64,000 bases of DNA, taken from Mycobacterium gordonae. GTDB taxonomy: Bacteria; Actinomycetota; Actinomycetes; Mycobacteriales; Mycobacteriaceae. The notes under the pieces were generated by a model, which was not told the origin of the DNA, made no database searches, and saw only the letters and a list, made by a program, of their open reading frames with translations. How positions within the stretch are numbered: position 1 is the first letter of the stretch; every line of letters starts with the position of its first letter. Positions 1-8,603 of the stretch are shown piece by piece. A program made the translations under genes and the position numbers. The DNA lies in contig NZ_LQOY01000026.1 in NCBI RefSeq assembly GCF_002101675.1, positions 1 through 64,000 on the forward strand, given 5' to 3'.

Positions 1-143
1 CGTTCCCGGCGTTCCTCGCGCTCCATCAACCGCATCAGCTCGGGGGTGGTCATTGCCGCAAACGTCAACGCGCACAATCGGTCCTGGGCATCGTCGGACG
101 CGTCGAAGGCCTCGACGATCTCCTCACGCGCGCTCGCTGCCAT
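1..143 (-). CDS. N-terminus of DUF222 / 13E12-type protein (partial)
   Basis: Only the first 47 or so codons are present; the gene runs off the left edge. The reverse-strand reading starts MAASAREEIVEAFDASDDA and continues into ALTFAAMTTPELMRLMERE. This resembles the N-terminus of mycobacterial DUF222 proteins of the 13E12 repeat family, which usually carry an HNH endonuclease domain at the C-terminus. That part is outside the window, so nuclease function cannot be judged. The ATG at 143-141 is the natural start. Family members are multicopy and often mark variable chromosomal sites. Confidence 0.55.
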   Translation of the reverse strand, partial: MAASAREEIVEAFDASDDAQDRLCALTFAAMTTPELMRLMEREERRE

Positions 144-384
144 ACCAGAATTTTACGAAGGCCCACCGACAAGTTCGGGTCGCCGAAGGCCACAACGCCG
201 AGCGTGCACTTACTGCCACTCCGCGCGGCGTGTCCGCGTAATTTGCTGCACGCTCGCGGCGCAACCCCGAAGCGAAACCTGTTGACATCTGCCCTCATAG
301 AGAAGTCATACCCACCGTTCATTAACGAAATACTTTTCGTGATCTATCCTTCTACTATCGGGCAGGAACCAGGGAGGTCAGATC

Positions 385-837
385 ATGAAGGTCATCACGT
401 TCGCAGCGGCCGCGGCACTCGCAACCGCACTGGGAGTCAGCACGACTCCCCCATCCGCCCAAGCCGAGTCACCGACGTTGGCCGGTGTCTACCTCTACGC
501 CGACGAGGATGGCGACACCGGGACGTGGACCATCAGAACCAGCTGCACACCCGACTGCGTCGCTCACGTCACGACCTCGTCCGGGAGAACCTTCGAGGCC
601 ACGCTGGTGGACGGACGGTATACCAACACCCGGACCATCCCCGGCGGCGTGACCTGCCCGGGCCACACCGCCGGCGACTTCGGCCGCTGGATCCCCGCCA
701 GCGAGCATCCGGTCAACGTCACGCAATGGTGGGACCCGGTCACGCTGGTCGGCGAGGTGGATTTCTTCAACGAGGCGGCGCCGTGCGCTCTTGCTGACCG
801 CAGTGACAGGTTCACCCTGACAAGACTCGACCGCTGA
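385..837 (+). CDS. small secreted protein, function unknown
   Basis: The 150-residue product starts with a lysine and a hydrophobic, alanine-rich stretch ending in SAQA around residue 27, a good Sec signal peptide with an AxA-type cleavage site. The mature part is about 12 kDa with four cysteines (SC, DC, TCPG, APCA), consistent with two disulphides in an exported protein. A GGGAGG-like ribosome site (gggaggtcag) sits just before the ATG. A TTGACA that could be a -35 box lies at 282-287, but I see no convincing -10 partner. The gene ends one base before the convergent ThDP enzyme. It looks like the small secreted hypothetical proteins common in mycobacteria; I assign no function. Confidence 0.8.
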   Translation: MKVITFAAAAALATALGVSTTPPSAQAESPTLAGVYLYADEDGDTGTWTIRTSCTPDCVAHVTTSSGRTFEATLVDGRYTNTRTIPGGVTCPGHTAGDFGRWIPASEHPVNVTQWWDPVTLVGEVDFFNEAAPCALADRSDRFTLTRLDR

Positions 838-2484
838 CTACAGCGTCTCGTCCAGCTCCCCTAGCCGGTCGGTGAGCCGCAGGTTTTCCGAGTAGTCGAC
901 CGGGCAGGCGATCAGCGACACCCCGTCGTCGTCGAGCGCCGCCCGCAACGTCGGCAACAGCTCCTCGGCGCTGCTGATCCGATATCCCTTGGCGCCGAAG
1001 CTTTCCGCGTACTTGACGATATCCGGGTTGCCGAAGGACACGTAATGGTGCTCGCCGAGTTCGAGATCCATCTTCCACTCGATCAGCCCGTAGCCGCCGT
1101 CCTCCCAGATCAGCACCACCAGCGGGATCTTCTCCCGCACTGCCGTCTCGATCTCCTGCGAGTTCATCAGGAAGGCACCGTCGCCCACCACTGCCAGCAC
1201 CTTGCACTCCGGCCGGGCCAGCTTCACACCCATCGCTCCGGGCAAGGCAAAACCCATGGTGGACAACCCGTTTGAGATCAGGCAGGTGTTGCGCTCATAG
1301 GTCGGGTAGAGCCGCGCCATCCACATCTTGGTCGCACCGGTGTCGACCAGGACCACGTCGCTGCGACCCAGCGCCTCCCGGGTGTCGGCGACCACCCGCT
1401 GCGGCGCCAGCGGAAACCTCGAATCCTGTTGCCCCCGAGCGAATTCCTCATCCAGGAGACCCGAGCCGGGGACCCCGACGTCGTCGAAGCGGCGTCCGTC
1501 CATCGCCTCGGTGAGTTGATTCAGCGAGTCGCTGATGTCGCCGATGATGCCGACGTCAACCGAGTAGTGTGCGTCGACCTCGGCGGGGAAGCGGTGGATG
1601 TGGATGATCTTCTTGTCGCCCTTCGGGTTGATGCGGACCGGATCGAATTCCTGCAACTCGTAGCCGACCGCGATGACGACATCGGCATTGTCGAACCCGA
1701 AGTTGACGTAGTCGTGTCGCATGAACCCCAGCGTCCCGATGCCGTTCGGGTGGTCGTCGGGCATGACACCCTTGCCGTGAAAGCTGTTGGCCACCTTGAT
1801 GCCCAGCTCCTCGGAAAACCGGATCAGCGCCGCCGAGGCGTCGCTGCGAGCCGCGCCATGACCGGCAAGCACCACCGGCCGCTGCGCCGTGCGCAGGATG
1901 TCGACCGCCCGCGCCACCTGACGGGCGGCCGGCGCGTCCGCCCGGACCACGTTGCGCGGCAACGGCCCCAAGTCGGGATAGTCGGCAGCATCCGCATCCA
2001 GGTGCTCGGGCACCGCGAGATACACCGCCGCCGGCCTTTCGGTCTCGGCGACCTTGAACGCCTTGCGGACCATCTCCGGGATCGCATGTGCGGTCGGGAT
2101 GCCGGCCGACCACCGGGTGATCGGAGCGAACATCGACACCAGGTCGACGTACTGATGGGATTCCTTGTATTCGCGGTCCTGGCCGACCTGTGCCGAGATG
2201 GCTACCATCGGCGTGCTGTTGGTGGTGGCATCGGCGACCCCGAGCTGCATGTTGATCGCACCCGGTCCCAGCGTCGCCGAGACCACGGCCGCGCGTCCGG
2301 TGACCCGGCCGTACATCTCGGCCATGAAGGCCGCGCCCTGCTCGTGCCGGGTCAGCACGTAGCGGATGTCGGAAGCCGCCAGCGCCTTGATGAACCGGAT
2401 GTTCTCCTCGCCGGGTATCCCGAAGACGACTGACACGCCCTCGTTTTCCAGGCACTTGACGATCAGCTCAGCCGCTGTGGACAT
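838..2484 (-). CDS. acetolactate-synthase-like ThDP enzyme (catabolic AlsS type)
   Basis: The 548-residue protein has the three-domain layout of the ThDP-dependent pyruvate decarboxylase/acetolactate synthase family. The N-terminal Pyr domain has the activating glutamate (E48 in TRHEQGA) and the GPGAINM loop. The middle domain covers about 190-320. The C-terminal PP domain has the ThDP/Mg motif VGDGAFLMNSQE followed by WEDGGYG. No regulatory subunit gene is adjacent, which fits the single-subunit AlsS type rather than anabolic IlvB/IlvN. The expected reaction is condensation of two pyruvates to acetolactate, but family members vary in substrate. It is divergent from gabD1 with 77 bases between them. 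Confidence 0.75.
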   Translation of the reverse strand: MSTAAELIVKCLENEGVSVVFGIPGEENIRFIKALAASDIRYVLTRHEQGAAFMAEMYGRVTGRAAVVSATLGPGAINMQLGVADATTNSTPMVAISAQVGQDREYKESHQYVDLVSMFAPITRWSAGIPTAHAIPEMVRKAFKVAETERPAAVYLAVPEHLDADAADYPDLGPLPRNVVRADAPAARQVARAVDILRTAQRPVVLAGHGAARSDASAALIRFSEELGIKVANSFHGKGVMPDDHPNGIGTLGFMRHDYVNFGFDNADVVIAVGYELQEFDPVRINPKGDKKIIHIHRFPAEVDAHYSVDVGIIGDISDSLNQLTEAMDGRRFDDVGVPGSGLLDEEFARGQQDSRFPLAPQRVVADTREALGRSDVVLVDTGATKMWMARLYPTYERNTCLISNGLSTMGFALPGAMGVKLARPECKVLAVVGDGAFLMNSQEIETAVREKIPLVVLIWEDGGYGLIEWKMDLELGEHHYVSFGNPDIVKYAESFGAKGYRISSAEELLPTLRAALDDDGVSLIACPVDYSENLRLTDRLGELDETL

Positions 2485-2520
2485 CCGCCACCTTTCTGTT
2501 TCGTAGATAGTGGCAGGCTA

Positions 2521-2543
2521 GTTGTCGGACGGTTCACGACAAC
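2521..2543. promoter_or_regulatory. 7-bp inverted repeat between divergent genes
   Basis: GTTGTCG and CGACAAC form a perfect inverted repeat with a 9-base spacer. It lies in the short gap between the ThDP enzyme and gabD1, a few bases before the gabD1 ribosome site (ggagg at 2551-2555). Either a repressor operator or a small 5'-UTR hairpin would fit. No regulator gene is adjacent. Confidence 0.35.
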
Positions 2544-2561
2544 CCTGACAGGAGGGCCGAC

Positions 2562-3980
2562 GTGCCCATCGCCACCATCAACCCGGCCACCGGCGAGACA
2601 GTCAAAACCTTCACCCCCGCAACCGACGACGAAGTCGAGGACGCGATAGCACGCGCGTACGCGCGCTTCCAGGACTACCGCCGCAACACCACCTATGCCC
2701 AACGGGCCGAGTGGGCAAACGCCACCGCCGACCTGCTCGAGGCCGAGGCCGATGACACCGCGGCCATCATGACCCTCGAGATGGGCAAGACGCTGGCCAG
2801 CGCCAAGGCGGAAGTCATCAAATGCGCCAAAGGATTTCGTTACTACGCCGAGAACGCCGAAGCGCTGCTCGCCGACGAGCCGGCCGACGCCGGCAAGGTT
2901 AACGCATCCCGTGCGTTTACGCGCTACCAGCCGCTCGGCGTGGTGCTGGCGGTGATGCCGTGGAATTTCCCGCTATGGCAGGCCGTGCGGTTCGCGGCGC
3001 CCGCGCTGATGGCCGGCAATGTCGGCCTGCTCAAGCACGCCTCCAACGTCCCGCAGTGCGCGCTGTATCTGGCCGACGTCATCGCGCGCGGCGGATTCCC
3101 GGACGGATGCTTCCAGACACTGCTGGTGTCCTCCGGCGCCGTCGAGAAGATCCTGCGCGATCCCCGGGTCGCCGCCGCCACCCTCACGGGCAGCGAACCG
3201 GCCGGGCAATCGGTGGGCGCCATCGCCGGGGACGAGATCAAGCCGACCGTGCTCGAACTCGGCGGCAGCGACCCGTTCATCGTGATGCCGTCCGCGGATC
3301 TCGACGCGGCGGTGAAGACGGCGGTCACCGGCCGCGTGCAGAACAACGGCCAGTCCTGCATCGCCGCAAAACGCTTCATCGTGCACACCGACATTTACGA
3401 CGAGTTCCTCGAAAAGTTCGTCGCGCGGATGGAAGCGCTGAAAGTTGGAGACCCGACCGACCCGGATACCGACGTCGGGCCGCTGGCCACCGAATCGGGT
3501 CGCGACGAGATCGCCCAGCAGGTCGAGGATGCGGCCGCGGCCGGTGCGGTGATCCGTTGCGGCGGTGAGCGTCTGGACCGTCCGGGCTGGTTTTATCCGC
3601 CGACGGTCATCAGCGACATCACCAAGGACATGGCGCTCTACACCGAGGAGGTCTTCGGCCCGGTCGCGTCGGTCTACCGGACCGCCGACATCGACGAGGC
3701 GATCGAGATCGCCAACGCCACCACCTTCGGGCTGGGATCGAACGCCTGGACCCAGGACCAGGCAGAGCAGCAGCGCTTCATCGACGACATCGTGGCGGGA
3801 GCCGTCTTCATCAACGGGATGACGGTGTCCTACCCAGAGCTGCCGTTCGGCGGCGTCAAGCGGTCCGGTTACGGCCGCGAGCTGGCGGGCCTCGGGATCC
3901 GCGAGTTCTGCAACGCCAAGACCGTCTGGATCGGCTCGGCCGACACCGCCGACACCAGCGGCAGTAAGAAGACCGAGTAG
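2562..3980 (+). CDS. gabD1: succinate-semialdehyde dehydrogenase (NADP-type aldehyde dehydrogenase)
   Basis: This 472-residue aldehyde dehydrogenase is nearly co-linear with M. tuberculosis GabD1 (Rv0234c) as I recall it. It oxidises succinate semialdehyde to succinate, linking GABA or alternative TCA flux to central metabolism. The catalytic cysteine is C266 (NNGQSCIAAKR) and the general base E232 (LELGGSDP). The start is GTG at 2562 after ggagg. The C-terminus carries a short hydrophilic tail (SADTADTSGSKKTE). The next gene, R2lox, is convergent and the two are separated by a strong hairpin. Confidence 0.93.
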   Translation: MPIATINPATGETVKTFTPATDDEVEDAIARAYARFQDYRRNTTYAQRAEWANATADLLEAEADDTAAIMTLEMGKTLASAKAEVIKCAKGFRYYAENAEALLADEPADAGKVNASRAFTRYQPLGVVLAVMPWNFPLWQAVRFAAPALMAGNVGLLKHASNVPQCALYLADVIARGGFPDGCFQTLLVSSGAVEKILRDPRVAAATLTGSEPAGQSVGAIAGDEIKPTVLELGGSDPFIVMPSADLDAAVKTAVTGRVQNNGQSCIAAKRFIVHTDIYDEFLEKFVARMEALKVGDPTDPDTDVGPLATESGRDEIAQQVEDAAAAGAVIRCGGERLDRPGWFYPPTVISDITKDMALYTEEVFGPVASVYRTADIDEAIEIANATTFGLGSNAWTQDQAEQQRFIDDIVAGAVFINGMTVSYPELPFGGVKRSGYGRELAGLGIREFCNAKTVWIGSADTADTSGSKKTE

Positions 3981-3999
3981 CTCGCCCGGCTACCAGTGC

Positions 4000-4057
4000 C
4001 GAGCAGACGCTAAGGCCCCCGAAACTCCGTTGTTTCGGGGGCCTTAGCGTCTGCTCG
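4000..4057. terminator. bidirectional hairpin, perfect 26-bp stem
   Basis: Bases 4000-4025 are the exact reverse complement of 4032-4057, with a 6-base loop. The stem contains TAAGGCCCCCGAAAC. It sits between the convergent gabD1 and R2lox genes, 20 bases after one stop codon and 18 bases from the other, so it can end both transcripts. No U-tract follows, which is common for mycobacterial intrinsic terminators. Confidence 0.85.
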
Positions 4058-4074
4058 CCCTAGGAAGGTCCCCG

Positions 4075-5016
4075 CTAGGAAACCGCAGCCAGCGCGCGCT
4101 CGTCTTCGTCGGCGAAGTCGTCCTCGAGCTGCACCGGCGAATAGTCCAGGTCGATCTCGCCCACCGGGCGCCCGCGGGCACTGCTGATCGTGCCGAACCG
4201 CCGCATGCCCTTGTCGGTGGAGTACTGCAGCATCTCGTCGGGCTTCAAGCCGAACGGCGGATGCTCGCCGTACAGTTCGAACCCCTCTTCGGTCAGCCGC
4301 AGCGCCATCGGGATGAGCTCGTTCATGCGGTTTTCGAACACGGTCCAGTTGGCGTCGTCGGCCGCGACGTGGCGACGGCAGGTGAAGGTGCCCCACGCCA
4401 TATGGCGTCGCTCGTCGTCGCCGATGCGCCGCACCAGCTCCTGCATGCCTGGCAGAATGCCGCGTTCGACGCAGATCTTGTTCCAGGCGTAATAGCCGGT
4501 GAGCGCCAGCATGCCCTCGACGATGTGGTTGTAGGTGACCGATGCCCGCACCTGTGCGGCCGGTGACGGATCGCCGGTCAGCGCGTTGAGACAGTCGGGC
4601 AACTCGTCGTAGAAGATGTCCCGATAGGTGGGCAGCGGGTCCAGATAGCCATGCAGGTCATCCTTGACGCCCACCGCGTCCAGCCAGAGGCGGAACACCT
4701 GGACGTGCTTGGCCTCCTCGAACGCGAACTGGGTCAGGTACATCTCGTCGCCGAGGCGCCCTTCGGCCCGCATCGCGGCCATGAATGGCTGGATGTCCTC
4801 GGTCACCGCTTCCTCTCCGGCGATGAATTGGGCGCACAGCCGAATGGCGTAGTCACGCTCGGCGTCCGACAGGTTCTGCCAGTCCTCCCCGTCCTTGGAG
4901 AAGTCGATGTCGGCCGGGTTCCAAAATTTGGCGTTGCCGCCGGCGAACAGCTTCAGCGGCAGGCTCTGCCAGTTGAGCCCGCCGGCGACCATTGAGCCGG
5001 TATGGGTGCGTGTCAT
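4075..5016 (-). CDS. R2-like ligand-binding oxidase (R2lox), Rv0233 type
   Basis: The 313-residue protein belongs to the ferritin-like R2lox family, historically annotated NrdB. The metal ligands expected from Rv0233 are all here: E68, E101, H104, E167, E202 and H205. V71 and Y162, the pair that forms the tyrosine-valine ether cross-link in this family, are also present. The family binds a Mn/Fe cofactor and a long-chain fatty-acid-like ligand and is thought to be an oxidase, not a ribonucleotide reductase; the physiological substrate is unknown. The ATG overlaps the TGA of the upstream TetR gene (ATGA), so the two are translationally coupled. Confidence 0.92.
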   Translation of the reverse strand: MTRTHTGSMVAGGLNWQSLPLKLFAGGNAKFWNPADIDFSKDGEDWQNLSDAERDYAIRLCAQFIAGEEAVTEDIQPFMAAMRAEGRLGDEMYLTQFAFEEAKHVQVFRLWLDAVGVKDDLHGYLDPLPTYRDIFYDELPDCLNALTGDPSPAAQVRASVTYNHIVEGMLALTGYYAWNKICVERGILPGMQELVRRIGDDERRHMAWGTFTCRRHVAADDANWTVFENRMNELIPMALRLTEEGFELYGEHPPFGLKPDEMLQYSTDKGMRRFGTISSARGRPVGEIDLDYSPVQLEDDFADEDERALAAVS

Positions 5017-5696
5017 GTGCTTTCCTCCGATCGGGCGGGTTGGACGGCTGGGGCCGGCGCGGAGAACGCGTCCGAAAGCACCGCGACGAGCCGGCGCACC
5101 GCGAGCGCCGGCTGCTCCGGCGTCGGCTCGTCGAGGCCCAGAATCGGGTCCAGCCCGCGCATGTACGGCGCCAGGGCCAGGTGCGGAAAGATCATCAGCA
5201 GCAGCGAAAGCAACGCGTCGGTGTCGGAGTCGGCACGCAGATCGCCCCGCCGGTGCGCCTCGGTCACCAGCGGCCGAAGCACCTCCAGATAGTGGCGGTG
5301 GATGACGTTGCGCACGCTGATGCGGGCGTCGGTGTCGACCTCCAAGGTCGCCGCGGCGTGCAGCGCCCGTTCCCGGGGGTGCTCGGCGTAGTAGGCGACC
5401 CAGGCGTCGAGCAGGTCGGTGAGGAAGGCGAAGAACGGCCGGCCCGAATCGAGTTCGCGGATGGTGGCTTCCACGTAGGCGCGGACGCGCAGGCTGGCCA
5501 CGTCGGCGATGTAGGCATAGAGGTCGCGCTTGTCCGCGAAGTACTGGAACAGGCTGCCCTTGGCCACCCCCGCGCGCCGGGCGATGACATTGAGGCTGCC
5601 GTTAGAGAAACCGTGGGCGCCGAATTCGGCCTCCGCGGCTTCGATGACCGCCGCGCGGCGAGCCGGATCGACGCGCGCCCAGGTAACCGTTGGCAT
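5013..5696 (-). CDS. TetR-family regulator, Rv0232 type
   Basis: The 227-residue protein has an N-terminal TetR helix-turn-helix ([18 protein letters not shown], about residues 40-58) and a helical ligand-binding C-terminal domain. I chose the ATG at 5696 because the protein then begins [11 protein letters not shown] as in Rv0232 and a purine-rich GGTGAGGGGAG ribosome site precedes it; an upstream start would swallow that site. It overlaps R2lox by 4 bases and probably autoregulates the TetR-R2lox operon through the palindrome at 5715-5731. The ligand is unknown; a fatty-acid or acyl-CoA ligand would fit the neighbours. Confidence 0.88.
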   Translation of the reverse strand: MPTVTWARVDPARRAAVIEAAEAEFGAHGFSNGSLNVIARRAGVAKGSLFQYFADKRDLYAYIADVASLRVRAYVEATIRELDSGRPFFAFLTDLLDAWVAYYAEHPRERALHAAATLEVDTDARISVRNVIHRHYLEVLRPLVTEAHRRGDLRADSDTDALLSLLLMIFPHLALAPYMRGLDPILGLDEPTPEQPALAVRRLVAVLSDAFSAPAPAVQPARSEEST

Positions 5697-5714
5697 GGGG
5701 CTCCCCTCACCATG

Positions 5715-5731
5715 AATGACCACTGGTCATT
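5715..5731. promoter_or_regulatory. 17-bp palindrome, probable TetR operator
   Basis: AATGACCACTGGTCATT is a perfect palindrome with one central base. It lies about 18 bases upstream of the TetR start, the size and place expected for a TetR-family operator. Direct evidence of binding is lacking. Confidence 0.65.
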
Positions 5732-5733
5732 CT

Positions 5734-5753
5734 ACTGTGAGGCAGCTCACAGT
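5734..5753. promoter_or_regulatory. second inverted repeat next to the TetR operator
   Basis: ACTGTGAG and CTCACAGT form a perfect 8-bp inverted repeat with a 4-base spacer. It is adjacent to the palindrome at 5715-5731 but differs in sequence, so it may be the site of a second regulator. It is also about 25 bases past the fadE4 stop, so it could instead help end the fadE4 transcript. Confidence 0.4.
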
Positions 5754-5778
5754 CAAGGGTTCGCCGGCCGGCCCAGCG

Positions 5779-7497
5779 CTATGGCCGCATCTCGTACGCG
5801 CCGTTGAGCGGCAGCACGAATTCCTTCCACACCGTGTCGTAGCGCGCCGGGTCATTGGCGGGGCGGCGGACCATGCGCAGCGCGAACTCGGCCTGCGCGC
5901 CGGTCGTGGCGGCCTTGTCGTGCAGCTCGACGGCGTAGCTGTTGAAGTCGCGGACCAGCAGGCCGAAGATCTCGTCGAGCAGCGCCTCGTCCACGCCGGA
6001 CAGCTGGGCCTCCTCCAGGATCAGCTGAGCGTAGGGCACCAGGGCGAAGATCTGGCCGACGCCGAAGGCGAAGTCGATGTCCTTCTGCTGCGCGGCGTCC
6101 GGGGTGGCGCTGGCCAGCATCTCGGCCAGCACGTCGACCTGCTCACGTAACAGCGCAACGTTAGGCAGGTGCCCGTAGCTGTCGAACGGCGTGCGCCAGT
6201 TGTGGAAGCGCACCTTGCCCAGGCCGCCGGTGGGCCCCTGGTTGAACAGGAAGGTGTCGTCGGCGTCGTCGTCGCGCCGGCCGATCAGCGGCAGCGCCGC
6301 GTCAGGGGCGAACAGGAAGTTGGGCATGAACTTGGCCAGCAGCCCGATGTTGATGTGCACGGTGCCCTCCAGCCGGGGCAGCATGCCGATCTCCTGGGCG
6401 ACGGTTTCGAAGAACATGTCCTTCTCCACGCCCTTGGCCGCGATGACGTCGAACAGCGCGGTGATCACGCGCTCACCCTCGCTGGTGACCTTGGCCTTGG
6501 TGAGCGGGCTGTACAGCAGGTAGCGGCGGTCGTCGGCGGATGCGCTGCGCATGTAGTCCGACGCCCGGGTGCACACCAGCCGCATGGCGACCAGGCGCGC
6601 GTAGGAGTCGGTGAGCAACCGGCGGACGTGGCTGAAGTCGGTAACGACGGTGCCGTACAGGTGGCGGTTGGCGGCGTGCGTGATGGCCTCGTAGAAGGCG
6701 TGGGTGCACATGCCCACCGAGCCCCAGCCCAGGTTGTACTTGCAGACGTTCACCGTGTTCAGGGCGGCGTGGAAGGCGCCCATGCCGCGGTGCAGCAGGT
6801 CGGCCTCGGTGACCGGGTAGTCGTGCAGGGCGTAGTTCGCCACGTAGTTCTGCGAGTTGACGACGTTCTTCTTGCATTCGTAGCGGTCGTCCTGAGAGTC
6901 CGCGGCGAAGAACACGTACTCCGGGTTCTCCGAACCGTCGTCGATGCGGCCGAAGGTGGAGGTCATCCGGGCGACGTTGGCGTTGCCGATGTAGTACTTC
7001 TCGCCGTTGGCGACCCAGCCGTGCTCGGACGGGGTCAGCACCATGTCGGTCTGATAGACGTCGGCGCCGTGCGCCTTCTCGGAGAGGCCGAAAGCGAACA
7101 CCTCACCCTGTTCCAGCTGGGCGGCGGCCTTGCGCTTGGCGTCCTCGTTGTCGCTCATCCAGATCGGGCCCAGACCCAGCGCGGTCACCTGGAAGGGGTA
7201 CCAGTAGCTCAGCCCGTAAAAGCCGATGATCTCGGCGAACTCGCTGATGCGGTAGGTGTCCCAGCGGCAGGCCAGATCCGGGTCCGAGGCGCCGTACTCG
7301 GCGGGCGTCAGCAGTGAGGCGAAGATCCGGTTCTCGGCGATGTGGTTGAGGAAGTCGGTGTACCAGACGCGCTCGTGTGCGTCGTGCTTGAGCTTCGCTT
7401 TACCGCGGTTCTCGAAGAAGTCCACCGTGGCCTGCATGATCTCCCCCGACCGGGCATCCGGGTACTTGCGTTGCAGTTTGTTGGGATTGAGCAGCAT
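5779..7497 (-). CDS. fadE4: acyl-CoA dehydrogenase FadE4
   Basis: The protein (572 residues from the chosen start) is a long acyl-CoA dehydrogenase of the Rv0231 type, with FAD-dependent alpha-beta dehydrogenation of an acyl-CoA expected. The region FGLSEKAHGADVYQTDM corresponds to the FAD and substrate loop, and WVANGEKYYIGN to the middle beta domain. I chose ATG 7497 (MLLNPNKLQRKYPDARS) over an upstream ATG because it matches the recalled start and has GGAGCC ahead. It lies downstream of TetR-R2lox in the opposite operon direction from php, with 125 bases between the divergent starts. Substrate unknown. Confidence 0.88.
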   Translation of the reverse strand: MLLNPNKLQRKYPDARSGEIMQATVDFFENRGKAKLKHDAHERVWYTDFLNHIAENRIFASLLTPAEYGASDPDLACRWDTYRISEFAEIIGFYGLSYWYPFQVTALGLGPIWMSDNEDAKRKAAAQLEQGEVFAFGLSEKAHGADVYQTDMVLTPSEHGWVANGEKYYIGNANVARMTSTFGRIDDGSENPEYVFFAADSQDDRYECKKNVVNSQNYVANYALHDYPVTEADLLHRGMGAFHAALNTVNVCKYNLGWGSVGMCTHAFYEAITHAANRHLYGTVVTDFSHVRRLLTDSYARLVAMRLVCTRASDYMRSASADDRRYLLYSPLTKAKVTSEGERVITALFDVIAAKGVEKDMFFETVAQEIGMLPRLEGTVHINIGLLAKFMPNFLFAPDAALPLIGRRDDDADDTFLFNQGPTGGLGKVRFHNWRTPFDSYGHLPNVALLREQVDVLAEMLASATPDAAQQKDIDFAFGVGQIFALVPYAQLILEEAQLSGVDEALLDEIFGLLVRDFNSYAVELHDKAATTGAQAEFALRMVRRPANDPARYDTVWKEFVLPLNGAYEMRP

Positions 7498-7577
7498 GAG
7501 GGTGGCTCCAGAGCGATTTCGGATCGGGACGGGTAGACCGTACTGCAATACTCCGGCAGCCGGTACAACGACGACGT

Positions 7578-7614
7578 TGCTAGGTCTTAAAAATGCCCCG
7601 GCAGCGACCTAGCA
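7578..7614. promoter_or_regulatory. 9-bp inverted repeat in the fadE4/php divergent promoter
   Basis: TGCTAGGTC and GACCTAGCA form a perfect inverted repeat separated by 19 bases. It ends 8 bases before the php start. Arms of this length one or two helix turns apart suit a dimeric repressor controlling both divergent genes. A 5'-UTR hairpin is the alternative. Confidence 0.45.
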
Positions 7615-7622
7615 TCAAAGGC

Positions 7623-8603
7623 GTGTCAGAACTTAATACCGCCCGGGGAACCATCGATACCGCCGATCTCGGCGTCACGCTCATGCACGAGCACGTGTTC
7701 ATCATGACGACCGAAATCGCCCTCAACTACCCCGAAGCCTGGGGTGACGAGGAGAAACGGGTGGCCGACGCCGTCGCTCGCCTCAACGAACTGAAGTCCC
7801 GTGGCGTCGACACCATCGTCGACCTGACCGTCATCGGGCTCGGCCGCTACATTCCCCGCATCGCCCGGGTGGCTGCCGCCACCGAGCTGAATATCGTTGT
7901 GGCTACCGGGCTTTACACGTACAACGACATTCCGTTTCGATTCCACTACGAGGGGCCCGGCGGCATGCTCGACGGCCCGGAGATCATGACCGACATGTTC
8001 GTCCGGGACATCGAGCAAGGCATCGCCGACACCGGCATCAAGGCCGGCATCCTCAAGTGCGCCACCGACGAACCCGGCATCACCCCGGGCGTCGAACGGG
8101 TCCTGCGCGCAGTCGCCCAGGCCCATAAGCAGACCGGGGTGCCGATCTCCACGCATACGCACGCCGGCTTGCGCCGCGGGCTGGAACAGCAGCGCATCTT
8201 CGAAGAAGAGGGGGTGGACCTGAGCCGGGTGATCATCGGGCACTCCGGTGATAGCACCGATGTCGGCTACCTCGAGGAGCTCATCTCGGCGGGCTCGTAT
8301 CTGGGCATGGACCGGTTCGGCCTGGACGTGCTGCTGCCCTTCGAGGAGCGCGTTCAGATCGTAGCCACCATGTGCGAGCGCGGCCACGCCGACAAGATGG
8401 TGCTTTCCCACGACGCCAACTGCTATTTCGACGCACTGCCCGAAGCGCTGGTGCCGCAGATGGCGCCCAACTGGCACTACCTGCACATCCACAACGACGT
8501 CATCCCCGCACTCAAACAACGCGGCGTCACCGACGAACAGATCCACACCATGCTCGTGGAGAACCCGCGAAAAATCTTCGATCGGCAGGGCGCCTATCAG
8601 TGA
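7623..8603 (+). CDS. php: phosphotriesterase-like lactonase (PLL family)
   Basis: The 326-residue protein matches Rv0230c (PPH) closely in recalled sequence. The amidohydrolase metal site is intact: H22 and H24 (LMHEHVF), the lysine that is carboxylated (GILKCATDE), THTHAG, IGHSGD and the SHDANC aspartate. Family members hydrolyse lactones, including long-chain and N-acyl homoserine lactones, with weak phosphotriesterase activity. I start at GTG 7623 rather than an upstream ATG at 7593, giving the length known for Rv0230c. Its TGA overlaps the GTG of the ligase gene, so the two are coupled. Confidence 0.9.
   Translation: MSELNTARGTIDTADLGVTLMHEHVFIMTTEIALNYPEAWGDEEKRVADAVARLNELKSRGVDTIVDLTVIGLGRYIPRIARVAAATELNIVVATGLYTYNDIPFRFHYEGPGGMLDGPEIMTDMFVRDIEQGIADTGIKAGILKCATDEPGITPGVERVLRAVAQAHKQTGVPISTHTHAGLRRGLEQQRIFEEEGVDLSRVIIGHSGDSTDVGYLEELISAGSYLGMDRFGLDVLLPFEERVQIVATMCERGHADKMVLSHDANCYFDALPEALVPQMAPNWHYLHIHNDVIPALKQRGVTDEQIHTMLVENPRKIFDRQGAYQ

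Noticed and set aside
838..2484. Anabolic acetolactate synthase (ilvB) assignment
   Set aside because: No small regulatory subunit gene is adjacent and the sequence does not match the recalled mycobacterial IlvB or IlvG; a catabolic or other ThDP enzyme fits better.
4075..5016. Ribonucleotide reductase beta subunit (nrdB)
   Set aside because: The Val71/Tyr162 cross-link pair and the metal ligands are those of R2lox, and no nrdA-like gene is present.
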